NCBI RefSeq assembly: GCF_020515625.1
Contig: NZ_JAIWPJ010000001.1
Coordinates: 992,001-1,056,000 of the forward strand
Direction of reading: 5' to 3'
DNA length: 64,000 bases
Origin: Natrinema amylolyticum
Lineage (GTDB): Archaea; Halobacteriota; Halobacteria; Halobacteriales; Natrialbaceae
The notes beneath the pieces were generated by a model. The model saw nothing but the letters and a program-made list of their open reading frames with translations, made no database searches and was not told the DNA's origin. Made by a program: the position numbers and the translations under genes. Positions 51,487-60,732 of this stretch are shown piece by piece; positions within the stretch are counted from its first letter, which is position 1, and the number at the start of each line of letters is the position of its first letter.

Positions 51487-53225
51487 GTGACCGGACACGA
51501 CTCCGATTCGGTGCCGGCCGACCGGCCGGCGTTCGACATCGACCGGGAGACGTTCCGCGACCACGCGGGCACGAGCGAGGACCGGGCGGATCAGCCGGTC
51601 GTCGTCCACACCGTCGCGACGCTCGAGGTCGAGACGACACCGCTGTCCGCCTACGCCGCGCTCACCGGCCGCTCCGAGGCGATCGATCGCGAGCGCTCGC
51701 CGTACGCGTTCCTGCTCGAGAGCGCGGAGAAGACCGCCTCGAGCGATCCGGACGGGGCCTTCCGGCCGAGCGCTGCGGACGCCGAACGGCACGCGCGCTA
51801 CTCCTACGTCGGGTACGATCCCGAGGCCGTCGTGACGGTCGAATCCGGCGAGGCCACCGTCGAGGCGCTGTCCGACGACGCGCCGCTCGACTCGATTCGG
51901 ACCGACGCCGAGGGCGACACCGTCGACGCGCTCCGGGCCGCGATGCCGGACGTGCGCCTCGAGAACGCGCCGGACCACGACCGTCAGCATCTCGAGGGCG
52001 GATTGGTCGGCTTTCTGGCCTACGACGCCGTCTACGATCTCTGGCTCGAGGAGGTCGGCTGCGAGCGGCCGGACTCGCGGTTCCCGGACGCGCAGTTCCT
52101 CCTGACGACGAAGACGCTGGCGTTCGACGAGCGCGATGGCACGGTCTCGCTGGTCTGTACGCCGGTCCTCGAGGCCGACGACGACCCCGACGCGGTGTAC
52201 GACGCGCTGCAGGCGGAGGCCGCCGAGGTCGCGGCGACGCTACGCGAGGCTGATCGACCCGAGACGGGCGGATTCGTCCGCGAGGACGAGGTTGCGGGTC
52301 CCAGAGACGAGTACGAGGAGAGCGTTCGGCGGGCCAAAGAGCACGTCCTCGACGGCGACATCTACCAGGGCGTCATCTCGCGGACGCGAGAGCTCTACGG
52401 CGACGTCGACCCCATGGGCTTCTACGAGGCGATGCGCGAGGTGAACCCGTCGCCGTACATGTATCTGCTCGACCACGACGACCTGACCGTCGTCGGGGCC
52501 AGCCCCGAGACCCTGATCTCTGTCCGCGGGCGCGAAGTCATGTCGAATCCGATCGCCGGCACCTGCGACCGGGGCTCGAGCCCCGTCGAGGACCGCCGAC
52601 TGGCGGGCGAGATGCTGGCCGACGGCAAGGAACGCGCCGAGCACACGATGCTGGTCGATCTCGCGCGCAACGACGTGCGCCGCGTCTCCGAGCCGGGCTC
52701 GGTCCGCGTCGACGAGTTCATGAACGTCCTCAAGTACAGCCACGTCCAGCACATCGAGTCGACCGTGACGGGAACGTTGGCGGCCGACTCGGACGGGTTC
52801 GACGCGACTCGTGCCTCGTTCCCCGCCGGGACCCTCTCGGGAGCCCCGAAGATCCGGGCGATGGAGATCATCGACGACCTCGAGTCGAAACCTCGCGGCC
52901 TCTACGGCGGCGGCGTCGGTTACTACTCGTGGACGGGCGATACGGACTTCGCGATCGTCATTCGTACAGCGACCGTCGAAGAGGGCGCGGCGCCACGCGC
53001 CGCGGATGAGCGAGCGGGGAGGGACGACCCGCGAGACGAGGGCGACCGGGATCGAATCACGGTCCAGGCCGGCGCGGGGCTGGTCGCCGACAGCAATCCC
53101 ACCGCCGAGTACGAAGAGACCGAGCAGAAGATGGGCGGCGTCCTCGCCGCGCTCGAGGAGATCGAGCTCCCGGCCGGCGAGGCCGGTTCGGACGCGGACC
53201 GCGAAGCGACGCCGGAGGTGGGGCA

Positions 53226-53229
<4 letters not shown>
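51487..53229 (+). CDS. trpE: Anthranilate synthase component I
   Basis: A 580-residue chorismate-using subunit that forms anthranilate with TrpG. The start is GTG at 51487, two bases after trpF. Motifs of the chorismate-binding domain are RRAKEHVLDGDIYQGVISRT, NPSPYMYLLDHDDLTVVGAS, SNPIAGTCDRGSSPVEDRR, HTMLVDLARNDVRRVSEPGS, YSHVQHIESTVTGTL, PAGTLSGAPKIRAMEIIDDL and VQAGAGLVADSNPTAEYEET. About 25 highly charged residues (EEGAAPRAADERAGRDDPRD and following) are inserted before the QAGAG block, between beta-strands; other TrpE proteins usually have a short turn. The stop overlaps trpG by 4 bases. Confidence 0.95.
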
Positions 53230-53909
<680 letters not shown>

Positions 53910-54015
53910 ACGCGAATCGAGCCGCGGCGCTCTGGAGACGGATCGAGTCGAAAACGGATAGCGTTCTCGTAGCGGGGCGATTCGTCACTGGTATCGTCAG
54001 TTGTCCGAAGCCGTC

Positions 54016-54201
54016 TCAGACGCCGGGGAGCAACTCGAGTTGCCCGACCGCGTAGAGGGCCGCGAGGACGACTGCGGCGACGATGCCGACTCGGACGGCC
54101 AGTTTGATCGCGATTCGGAGCGCGATGACGGCGACCGCGAAGGCGGCGAGGACGGCCAACACCAGTAGGATCGGTGGTGCCGACGTCAGTGCATCGATCA
54201 T
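54016..54201 (-). CDS. Small hydrophobic membrane protein
   Basis: A 61-residue protein that is almost wholly hydrophobic: ILLVLAVLAAFAVAVIALRI, then a short charged break, then VRVGIVAAVVLAALYAVGQL. Two short helices or one bent hairpin are likely. No family is recognised. An AT-rich AGATTACG on the minus strand some 25-30 bases upstream may be its TATA box. It converges with trpG. Confidence 0.55.
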   Translation of the reverse strand: MIDALTSAPPILLVLAVLAAFAVAVIALRIAIKLAVRVGIVAAVVLAALYAVGQLELLPGV

Positions 54202-54286
54202 ACGCTATTTCCCACGCCCCAGGGACGTAATCTTTCTGGATAGCGTGACTAACTCGTGACGACGACTGACTCACAGAGACACATTT

Positions 54287-54433
54287 TCAAAAGAGAAAAT
54301 CACGGGACTGCGACGCCATCTCGTCGGTTACAGTCACTTTCAGTCCGGTCTGAAAATCGTTAAGGCGGTCCGCAACGTAGGTATCGTTGACCACACAGGC
54401 GGCCGTTTCGGCGGTCGCGGCAGACTGAATCAC
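54287..54433 (-). pseudogene. Possible short gene or remnant
   Basis: A GTG-initiated frame of 48 residues, containing AATAETAACVVNDTYVADRL and TGLKVTVTDEMASQ. The composition fits a real haloarchaeal protein better than a random frame, but an in-frame stop precedes the start by two codons, so it is either a very small protein or the 3' end of a lost gene. Confidence 0.25.
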
Positions 54434-54542
54434 GACAGGTTACAGAGACATCTCTGAAACTGAAGTTGTATTACTACAAGAAAAGTAGGACAACAACACC
54501 ACGTTTTATGAGGGATGCATGAATACCGAACCTTCGTCACGA

Positions 54543-54620
54543 ATGATGAGAGCAAGGAGCCCGACCCACGCCAGAATCGACACGCGGCGGCGGTATAGCG
54601 ACGAGGTGACCCGCGCATGA
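54543..54620 (+). CDS. Possible 25-residue leader peptide overlapping nrdJ
   Basis: An ATG-initiated frame of 25 codons, seven of them Arg, ends in TGA that overlaps the nrdJ ATG as ATGA. Such overlap is typical of translational coupling. There is no ribosome binding site for it, so it may be chance. Confidence 0.3.
   Translation: MMRARSPTHARIDTRRRYSDEVTRA
54603..54609 (+). promoter_or_regulatory. Ribosome binding site of nrdJ
   Basis: GAGGTGA lies seven bases ahead of the ATG at 54617 and supports that start. Confidence 0.6.
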
Positions 54621-57600
54621 GCGACGCCGAACTCTCCGCGGCGGATCTCACCCTCCCGATCAAGCGCACCGACGGGGACACCCTCGAGGAGCGATTGACC
54701 GACAACGCCTACAACAACATCCTCCCGGCTCGCTATCTCCGAAAGGACGCCAACGGTGACCTGATCGAGAGTCAGGAGGACCTCTTCGACCGCGTCGGTA
54801 AGAACATCGCCCTCGCGGAAGCGGTCTACGAGGCCAAAAAGCAAGACCGCGAGATCACGGTCACGCCCGACCAGCTGAAGCCCGACCACCCGCGCCGAGA
54901 CGAACTCGCCGAGGACGTCTTTGGCGAGGGTGTCACAGCCGACGACGACGTCGAAGCAGTACTCACCGAGCGCAACGTCAACAAGTTCGCCTACGATACG
55001 ATCGTCCCCGAACTCCCCGACGAGGTACGCGACCACGTCGAGGACGTCGCCGAGACCTTTACCGACGGGATGGAGTCGCTCTCCTTTATGCCGAACTCGC
55101 CGACGCTGATGAACGCGGGCGACGAACTCCAGCAGCTCTCTGCCTGTTTCGTCATGTCGCCCGACGACGACCTCTCGGATATTCACGAGACCGCCAAGAA
55201 GGCGGCAGAAGTCTTCCAGTCCGGCGGCGGCGTCGGCTACGGCTTCTGGCAGCTGCGTCCCTACGGTGACTCGGTCGGCTCGACCGGCGGCATCGCCTCC
55301 GGCCCGATCACCTTCATGCGGACCTACGACCAGCTCTGTGAGACGATCGCTCAGGGCGGGACCCGCCGCGGTGCCCAGATGGGCATCATGCGCGTCTCCC
55401 ATCCCGACGTCATCGAGTTCATCCACGCCAAGAACAAGGACGTCTCGCTCGCGCACACGCTGCGACTGAACGACCCCGACGACTACACCTACACCACCTT
55501 CTCGGAAGCCCTCGAGGAGGCCCGCGACCTGATCGACGAGGACGGGCGCGTGCCCAAACACCTGCGAAACGCCGTCGAGGGCCACCTCTCGAACTTCAAC
55601 ATCTCCGTCGGCGTCACCGACGACTTCATGGAGGCCGTCCAGAACGGCGAGGAGTACACCTTCACCAACCCGCGCACGGAAGAGCCTCACATCGCCACCG
55701 AGGAGACCAAGGAGATGTACAGCCGGTACGATCTCGGCGAGCACGTCGAGGTCGGCGAACCGCTTTCGGTCCCCGCGGAACTCGTCTGGGAGCGCATCGT
55801 ACAGGGCGCCCATGAGAACGGCGAACCGGGTGTCATCTACCTCGAGCGAGTCAACAAGGAACACTCCTTCGACGTCGAGAAGGAAGACGACCACCGGATG
55901 CTCGCGACGAACCCCTGTGGCGAGCAGCCCCTCGAGGAGTACGAGGCCTGTAACCTCGGTCACATCAACCTCTCGACGCTGGCGGATCTCGACGCCCCCG
56001 ACTGGCGCGTCTGGTCCGACGAGCACGGCGACGAGTACGACTCACAGGAAGCGGCCGTTTCGGCCTTCCTCGAGGAGGCCATCGACTTCGAGGAGTTCGA
56101 CGAGCGCATCGAGTACGGCACGCGTTTCCTCGAGAACGTCGTCACGATGTCGGACTTCCCGGTCGAAGAGATCGAGGAGAAGGTCCGAGACATGCGCAAG
56201 ATCGGTCTCGGCGTCATGGGTCTCGCACAGCTGTACGTCCAGCTCGGAATCAAGTACGGCAGCGACGAAGGGAACGAAGTCGCCAGTCAGCTGATGACCC
56301 ACATCAACCACGGCGCGAAGGCCAAGAGCCACGAACTGGCCGAAGAGCGCGGGTCGTTCAACGACTGGGACGAGTCCAAGTACGCGAACCCGACCGAGTA
56401 CCGCGAGTGGTTCGAGCGTCAGACCGGCGAGAGCGCGGACGACTGGGAGGACGGCTTCCCCATCCGTAACCACAACGTCACGACCATCGCCCCGACCGGG
56501 ACGACCTCGATGGTCGGCAACACGACGGGCGGCTGTGAGCCGATCTACAACGTCGCCTACTACAAGAACGTCACCGACGACGTCCAGGGCGACGAGATGT
56601 TGGTCGAATTCGACGACTACTTCCTCCGCGTCTTAGAGGACAACGACATCGACGTCGACGCCGTCAAGGAAGAGGCCCAAGAGCAGATGGCGACGAACCA
56701 GTTCGACGGCGTCGAAGGCCTCTCGACCGTGCCGGACGCGATCGGCGAACTGTTCGTCATCACCAGCGACCTCACCGCGAAACAGCACGCCGCAGTGCAG
56801 TGTGCCTGCCAGAACGGCGTCGACTCCGCCATCTCGAAGACGGTCAACGCGCCGAACGACTCCACACTCGAGGACGCCAAGGAGGTCTTCGAGTGGGTCT
56901 ACGAGAACGGCGGCAAGGGCGTCACCTACTACCGCGACGGCACCCGCAGCAAGCAGGTGCTGACCACGCGGGCAGACAACGCCGACTTCGCCGACGAGAC
57001 CGAGGCCGCTCAGGCCTTAGTCGAACAGATCGACGAGATCTTCGGCGGGCTCGAGGCCTTCCTCGAGAGCGAGGAAGTCCGTGATGTCCTCGAGGAGGAC
57101 GTCGGCTCGCTGGTCGACGACGACGACCGTCAGCCGGTCGAGATCGACTTCACCGAGAAGCGCGAGCGACCCGACGCGCTACAGGGCGTCAGCCAGCGCA
57201 TCGACACCGGCTACGGGAAAATCTACGTGACGATCAACGAGGATCCCGAGACCGGCCAGCCGTTCGAACTGTTCGCGAACATCGGCCACTCCGGCGGCTT
57301 CACGAACTCCTTCACCGAGGCGCTGGCGAAGGTCATCTCGACCTCGCTGCGCTCCGGCGTCGACCCCGAGGAGATCGTCGACGAACTCTGTGGCACGCGC
57401 AGTCCGAAGGTCGCCTGGGACAAGGGCGAACAGATCCAGTCCATCCCGGACGCCATCGGCACCGCGATGCGCCGATACCTCGACGGCGAGATCGACAAGC
57501 CGTACCCGAAACAGCAGACGCTCGAGGAGTCGGCCGACGCCGAGATCGCCGACTACGACGGTCCCAAGACCGACGGCGGCGCGGCCGCCGCGCAGGGCGA

Positions 57601-57742
57601 TTCGGCCGCGGATGACGACGACACGACTCAGGACCTCATCGACGCCGGCGAGTCGCCGGAGTGTCCCGACTGCGGCTCGATGACGCTGTACTTCTCCGAA
57701 GGCTGCAAGACGTGCGAATCCTGTGGCTGGAGCGAGTGCTGA
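54617..57742 (+). CDS. nrdJ: Adenosylcobalamin-dependent ribonucleotide reductase (class II)
   Basis: A 1041-residue class II reductase that makes deoxyribonucleotides using adenosylcobalamin to start the thiyl radical. The start at 54617 has a good ribosome binding site. The catalytic barrel shows MPNSPTLMNAGDELQQLSAC, FQSGGGVGYGFWQLRPYGD, GGTRRGAQMGIMRVSHPD, the active-site NPCGEQPLEEYEACNLGHIN (C434, E436), and APTGTTSMVGNTTGGCEPIY. The C-terminal tail has ECPDCGSMTLYFSEGCKTC followed by ESCGWSEC, a zinc-ribbon-like region that also carries the redox Cys pair for re-reduction. No intein interrupts it. A disordered Gly/Ala/Asp stretch lies just before the tail. Length fits the haloarchaeal enzymes. 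Confidence 0.96.
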   Translation: MSDAELSAADLTLPIKRTDGDTLEERLTDNAYNNILPARYLRKDANGDLIESQEDLFDRVGKNIALAEAVYEAKKQDREITVTPDQLKPDHPRRDELAEDVFGEGVTADDDVEAVLTERNVNKFAYDTIVPELPDEVRDHVEDVAETFTDGMESLSFMPNSPTLMNAGDELQQLSACFVMSPDDDLSDIHETAKKAAEVFQSGGGVGYGFWQLRPYGDSVGSTGGIASGPITFMRTYDQLCETIAQGGTRRGAQMGIMRVSHPDVIEFIHAKNKDVSLAHTLRLNDPDDYTYTTFSEALEEARDLIDEDGRVPKHLRNAVEGHLSNFNISVGVTDDFMEAVQNGEEYTFTNPRTEEPHIATEETKEMYSRYDLGEHVEVGEPLSVPAELVWERIVQGAHENGEPGVIYLERVNKEHSFDVEKEDDHRMLATNPCGEQPLEEYEACNLGHINLSTLADLDAPDWRVWSDEHGDEYDSQEAAVSAFLEEAIDFEEFDERIEYGTRFLENVVTMSDFPVEEIEEKVRDMRKIGLGVMGLAQLYVQLGIKYGSDEGNEVASQLMTHINHGAKAKSHELAEERGSFNDWDESKYANPTEYREWFERQTGESADDWEDGFPIRNHNVTTIAPTGTTSMVGNTTGGCEPIYNVAYYKNVTDDVQGDEMLVEFDDYFLRVLEDNDIDVDAVKEEAQEQMATNQFDGVEGLSTVPDAIGELFVITSDLTAKQHAAVQCACQNGVDSAISKTVNAPNDSTLEDAKEVFEWVYENGGKGVTYYRDGTRSKQVLTTRADNADFADETEAAQALVEQIDEIFGGLEAFLESEEVRDVLEEDVGSLVDDDDRQPVEIDFTEKRERPDALQGVSQRIDTGYGKIYVTINEDPETGQPFELFANIGHSGGFTNSFTEALAKVISTSLRSGVDPEEIVDELCGTRSPKVAWDKGEQIQSIPDAIGTAMRRYLDGEIDKPYPKQQTLEESADAEIADYDGPKTDGGAAAAQGDSAADDDDTTQDLIDAGESPECPDCGSMTLYFSEGCKTCESCGWSEC

Positions 57743-57864
57743 GCGCTGACTGAGGCCGTTTCGGCGACGTCTTTCTGCATCCGGTTCTCCTCTCCCCTCT
57801 CGTTTCGCGCTCGCCGAACACCGGAAACACTACACTTAGCATCGGCCGGCGAGAACGCTATCGT

Positions 57865-58041
57865 ATGACTGTCGACGGCGAGACGGAGTCGGACGGTGGT
57901 GTCGATACGGACGGCTCGAGCGATCGGACCGCCACCGGCCCGCGCTGTCCACACTGCGACGCGGCGATGTACAAGCGCCACTGCAAGTACGTCTGTCCCC
58001 AGCACGGGGTCATCATCGATTGCAGCGATCCCTTCCGCTGA
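57865..58041 (+). CDS. Small zinc-ribbon protein
   Basis: A 58-residue protein. The first 26 residues are acidic and disordered; the rest holds PRCPHCDAAMYKRHCKYVCP and QHGVIIDCSD, with four to five Cys and a His suitable for one zinc ion. This resembles the small CPxCG-type zinc-finger proteins common in haloarchaea, some of which affect swarming or biofilm. The ATG at 57865 is about 28 bases after an AT-rich ACACTTAGC, in keeping with a leaderless start. It follows nrdJ by 122 bases. Exact function unknown. Confidence 0.75.
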   Translation: MTVDGETESDGGVDTDGSSDRTATGPRCPHCDAAMYKRHCKYVCPQHGVIIDCSDPFR

Positions 58042-58223
58042 GCGCCGTCTCTCGAGTCTCTCGAACGAGAGAGAGGCCGTCGCGGACGACTTTGGTCGAG
58101 GAGTTACTGATCTGAGGAGTCGCTCGCCGGGGATTCCGACGACGAGTGATCGGCATCGGAGTTCACCTCACGGTCCGCTTCCGAATTCCATCCTTGCGAC
58201 TGCGGGACCCGTCAGTGACGCCG

Positions 58224-58988
58224 TTAGCTGTCCGTTGATCGGCTCGCACTGTCCGCGCCGTCCGTCCGCGTTCGGCTCCCCGTCCGAATCCTGTGGTAGG
58301 CGGGTCCGGCGAGGAGGAGAACGGCGGCGACGCCACAGGCCAGCGACAGCGCCACACCGACGCCCTCGAGCCCGCTCGCGGTGATCGTCGCCGCCGAGGC
58401 ACCGACGACGACCGCGGCGACCGTCCACGGGAGTTCGCCGATCACCGTTCCGATCACCAGTCGGCGAGCCTCGATGCCGCTGACCGCGGCGGCACACGTC
58501 GCGACGTCCGAGGGAATCGGTGCCAGTCGCGAGGCGATGACGCCGCGGAGCGGGCCCGCCGTCTCGTAGTAGCGCGCGACGGTCTCGCCGGCCCGCTCGA
58601 GGAGACCGCTGTCGGAGTCTTCACTGGATACGCCGGCGGTTCGAGGGTCGGCGTCTCGAGTCGCCTCGGCGTTATCGGTAGCCAGCCAGCGCGCCGCGAC
58701 GAAGACGGGAAGCACGGTCACGACGACGCCGGCGAGTGCGACGGGGATACCGACGGCGACGCCGTAGCCGTAGCCGACGACGACCGCGAGCGGCGTCGTC
58801 GGCCATGCGAGGAGGGGGCGCACGAGGTAGAGGCCGGCAACGAGGAGGCCGAACAGGAACGGATCCGCGGCGACGGCGTCGACGGTCCCGACGATCGCCG
58901 ACGGCGAGACGAGCACGCCCGCGGCGACCGCGCCGCTGGCCACGGCTACACCTGCGAGCGCGCGCGTTCGAACCGACCACATCGACAT
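58224..58988 (-). CDS. TVP38/TMEM64 (DedA-like) membrane protein
   Basis: A 254-residue polytopic protein of the VTT-domain superfamily. After an N-terminal helix come PFLFGLLVAGLYLVRPLLAW, TTPLAVVVGYGYGVAVGIPV and ALAGVVVTVLPVFVAARWLA, then an acidic loop of about 30 residues, and the core signature AGPLRGVIASRLAPIPSDVA, TCAAAVSGIEARRLVIGTVI and GELPWTVAAVVVGASA. Members are lipid scramblases or polyprenyl-phosphate recycling proteins; the exact function here is unknown. Such recycling would serve the surface-glycan pathway in this window, though the two loci are far apart. Two ATG starts two codons apart are possible. Confidence 0.82.
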   Translation of the reverse strand: MSMWSVRTRALAGVAVASGAVAAGVLVSPSAIVGTVDAVAADPFLFGLLVAGLYLVRPLLAWPTTPLAVVVGYGYGVAVGIPVALAGVVVTVLPVFVAARWLATDNAEATRDADPRTAGVSSEDSDSGLLERAGETVARYYETAGPLRGVIASRLAPIPSDVATCAAAVSGIEARRLVIGTVIGELPWTVAAVVVGASAATITASGLEGVGVALSLACGVAAVLLLAGPAYHRIRTGSRTRTDGADSASRSTDS

Positions 58989-59177
58989 CGGTCGACCATT
59001 TCGCTCGAGTACTGAAACCTTTGTGTCTCTCGCGGGTCGCGAGGGGATTTCTGGTGTGGAGAGCCCTACGAGCCGGTGCAGATCGAGCGCCGGCGGGACG
59101 AGTGGCTCGAGTGGCCGTCACTCGCGGGCCCCGTTCCCGTGGGATCTGGCCGCAGTCGCCGACCTAAAGGAAAGGGC

Positions 59178-59186
59178 TTTTATAAT
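59178..59186 (+). promoter_or_regulatory. TATA box for tRNA-Leu
   Basis: TTTTATAAT follows an A/G-rich stretch and lies about 42 bases upstream of tRNA-Leu, so transcription would begin some 15 bases ahead of the mature 5' end. Confidence 0.55.
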
Positions 59187-59223
59187 CACACTGGATACGA
59201 ATGAGTGCAGACAGAGACCGCGA

Positions 59224-59308
<85 letters not shown>

Positions 59309-59315
59309 TCGCATA

Positions 59316-59331
59316 GGTGGAACACTCCACC
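59316..59331 (+). terminator. Hairpin after tRNA-Leu
   Basis: Arms GGTGGA (59316-59321) and TCCACC (59326-59331) enclose four bases, eight bases past the tRNA. A second GTGAT/ATCAC stem lies further on. No T-run follows, so a termination or processing role is only possible. Confidence 0.35.
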
Positions 59332-59531
59332 ACAAACCGATGCAGGTGATCTCCCTCCGAGGACATCACCCACGCATAATTCCTTCCGACGCTACACCGA
59401 CGAGCGATAGCTTCGGTTATCACGACGGTTACTACTCGAGGATTAGGGTACCGTCGAGCCGAATCACTCGGCGGGGAATAGATCACGTCAAGTGATGAAT
59501 ACTTTTAGCAATGATGGACGAGTATTCGAAT

Positions 59532-59684
59532 ATGAGCTGGCAACTGCTGTTCAGTTACACGACTCTCGTCGGGCTGTTGTTCCTCGTCGCCGTTGTGGCC
59601 GCATCGTACGCGGGAACGACGATCGCACTGAAGCGGTTTTTCGGATCGGGAACCCGGAAACCCGCAGATAACGACCCTCGATAA
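59532..59684 (+). CDS. Small single-helix membrane protein
   Basis: A 50-residue protein with one long hydrophobic helix (LVGLLFLVAVVAASYAGTTI) and a basic C-terminal tail (ALKRFFGSGTRKPADNDPR). The start at 59532 is chosen because an ACTTTTAGCA block at 59501-59510 is centred 27 bases upstream, the spacing for a leaderless transcript; an ATG at 59511 in the same frame would overlap that box. No family is recognised. It lies between tRNA-Leu and the DUF420-like gene, which starts 85 bases downstream on the same strand. Confidence 0.6.
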   Translation: MSWQLLFSYTTLVGLLFLVAVVAASYAGTTIALKRFFGSGTRKPADNDPR

Positions 59685-59769
59685 CTGTTCGAGCCGCGTT
59701 AGCGGACCGGCGAGCGGGTCGCCCACCGGAGAGAGCAACCACTTTCCCGTTGCACTCGAACGTCCACAC

Positions 59770-60333
59770 ATGGAATACGTCCCTCGAGAGCGCGTGCGCC
59801 TCCTCACCGGCGTGTTGAGCGTCGTGTCGCTGGCGGTCGTCTTCGCGGCCGCGGGCGGACGAATTCCGTCCTCGAGCGTGCCGGCTGCCCCGGAGTGGGT
59901 CCTCGAGACGATCCCGCTCGTCAACGCCGTGCTCAGCGCCACCGCGATCGGCACGATCGCGGTCGGCTGGCGGGCGATCCGTCGCGGGCGAATCGAGCGC
60001 CATCGCGTCGCGATGATCGCCTCGTTCGGGCTGTTCGTGGCCTTCCTCGCGCTCTATCTCTACCGACTAACCGTGACCGGCGGGCCCCAGCCGTTCCCCG
60101 GCCCAGATCAGGTCTACCAGTTCGTCTATCTGCCGCTGCTGGCGATTCACATCTTCCTCGCGATCGTCTGCATCCCCCTGCTCTACTACGTGCTCTTGCT
60201 CGCGCTCTCCCGTCCGATCGCGGAGCTTCCGGACACGAGTCACGCCCGCATCGGCCGCGTCGCGGCGACGCTGTGGCTGATCTCCTTTTCGCTCGGGATC
60301 GTCGTGTTCGTCCTCCTGCACGTCGTCTACTGA
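59770..60333 (+). CDS. DUF420-family membrane protein
   Basis: A 187-residue protein with about five hydrophobic helices: LLTGVLSVVSLAVVFAAAGG, ETIPLVNAVLSATAIGTIAV, FGLFVAFLALYLYRLTVTG, VYLPLLAIHIFLAIVCIPLL and AATLWLISFSLGIVVFVLLH. The His after IH and near RHRVAM in the loop, and the order of helices, match the DUF420 family, which in some organisms assists cytochrome oxidase assembly. The start ATG at 59770 begins MEYVPRERVRLL. No oxidase gene is in the window, so the role is inferred from the family only. Confidence 0.8.
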   Translation: MEYVPRERVRLLTGVLSVVSLAVVFAAAGGRIPSSSVPAAPEWVLETIPLVNAVLSATAIGTIAVGWRAIRRGRIERHRVAMIASFGLFVAFLALYLYRLTVTGGPQPFPGPDQVYQFVYLPLLAIHIFLAIVCIPLLYYVLLLALSRPIAELPDTSHARIGRVAATLWLISFSLGIVVFVLLHVVY

Positions 60334-60387
60334 CTCGAGTCACCGGAAAACCGGACGTCGGCCCGTTTCGGACTCTGTCGGAATAGT

Positions 60388-60585
60388 TCAGTCGAGAATG
60401 TCACCGATACGGCGGGGCTCGCCCTGCAGGTTCGGCTGTTCGGCGACGATCTGCAGCACTTCGTGGTCGGTCACGTCGTAGTAGGACTTCTCGGTCGCTT
60501 CCTCGATGAGCTCCTGCTCGAGACGGAACTCGGTGCCTTCGTAGACGACGTCGACTCCCTTGTCGTCGAATGCGAGTGTAGTCAT
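60388..60585 (-). CDS. Small haloarchaeal protein, DUF5800-like
   Basis: A 65-residue acidic soluble protein beginning MTTLAFDDKGVDVVYEGTEF and containing RLEQELIEEATEKSYYDVTD and HEVLQIVAEQPNLQGEPRR. It matches from memory the small haloarchaeal DUF5800 family, whose function is unknown. The predicted fold is a short beta-hairpin followed by two helices. It converges with the DUF420-like gene. Confidence 0.75.
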   Translation of the reverse strand: MTTLAFDDKGVDVVYEGTEFRLEQELIEEATEKSYYDVTDHEVLQIVAEQPNLQGEPRRIGDILD

Positions 60586-60700
60586 GGCCGAACGTACGGG
60601 GTGGGGTAGTAAAAGCGAGGCGACTGTGATCGACGGCTGAAACGATACGAGGCCGAGAACAGCGGACGGGCGTCAGACGCACGACTGACGACGCGCGAGC

Positions 60701-60707
60701 TTTATTA
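60701..60707 (+). promoter_or_regulatory. TATA box for the bactofilin-like gene
   Basis: TTTATTA is centred about 29 bases upstream of the GTG at 60733, supporting a leaderless start there rather than at the GTG at 60709. Confidence 0.5.
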
Positions 60708-60732
60708 GGTGGTACTCCCTTTGGGCCCGAGT

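Larger units (their letters stand above)
54202..54616. other. Region upstream of nrdJ
   Basis: A 415-base gap with two weak coding candidates: a 48-residue minus-strand frame at 54287-54433 with haloarchaeal-looking composition, and a short plus-strand frame at 54543-54620 that overlaps the nrdJ start. A GTTTTATGA near 54503 could be a TATA element for nrdJ. I see no convincing cobalamin riboswitch. Confidence 0.45.

Noticed and set aside
54430-54616. Cobalamin riboswitch upstream of nrdJ
   Set aside because: I looked for it because NrdJ needs adenosylcobalamin, but the conserved B12-box and surrounding stems are not visible.
54506-56026. 506-residue open frame opposite nrdJ
   Set aside because: It runs antisense to catalytic nrdJ sequence and has no recognisable domain.
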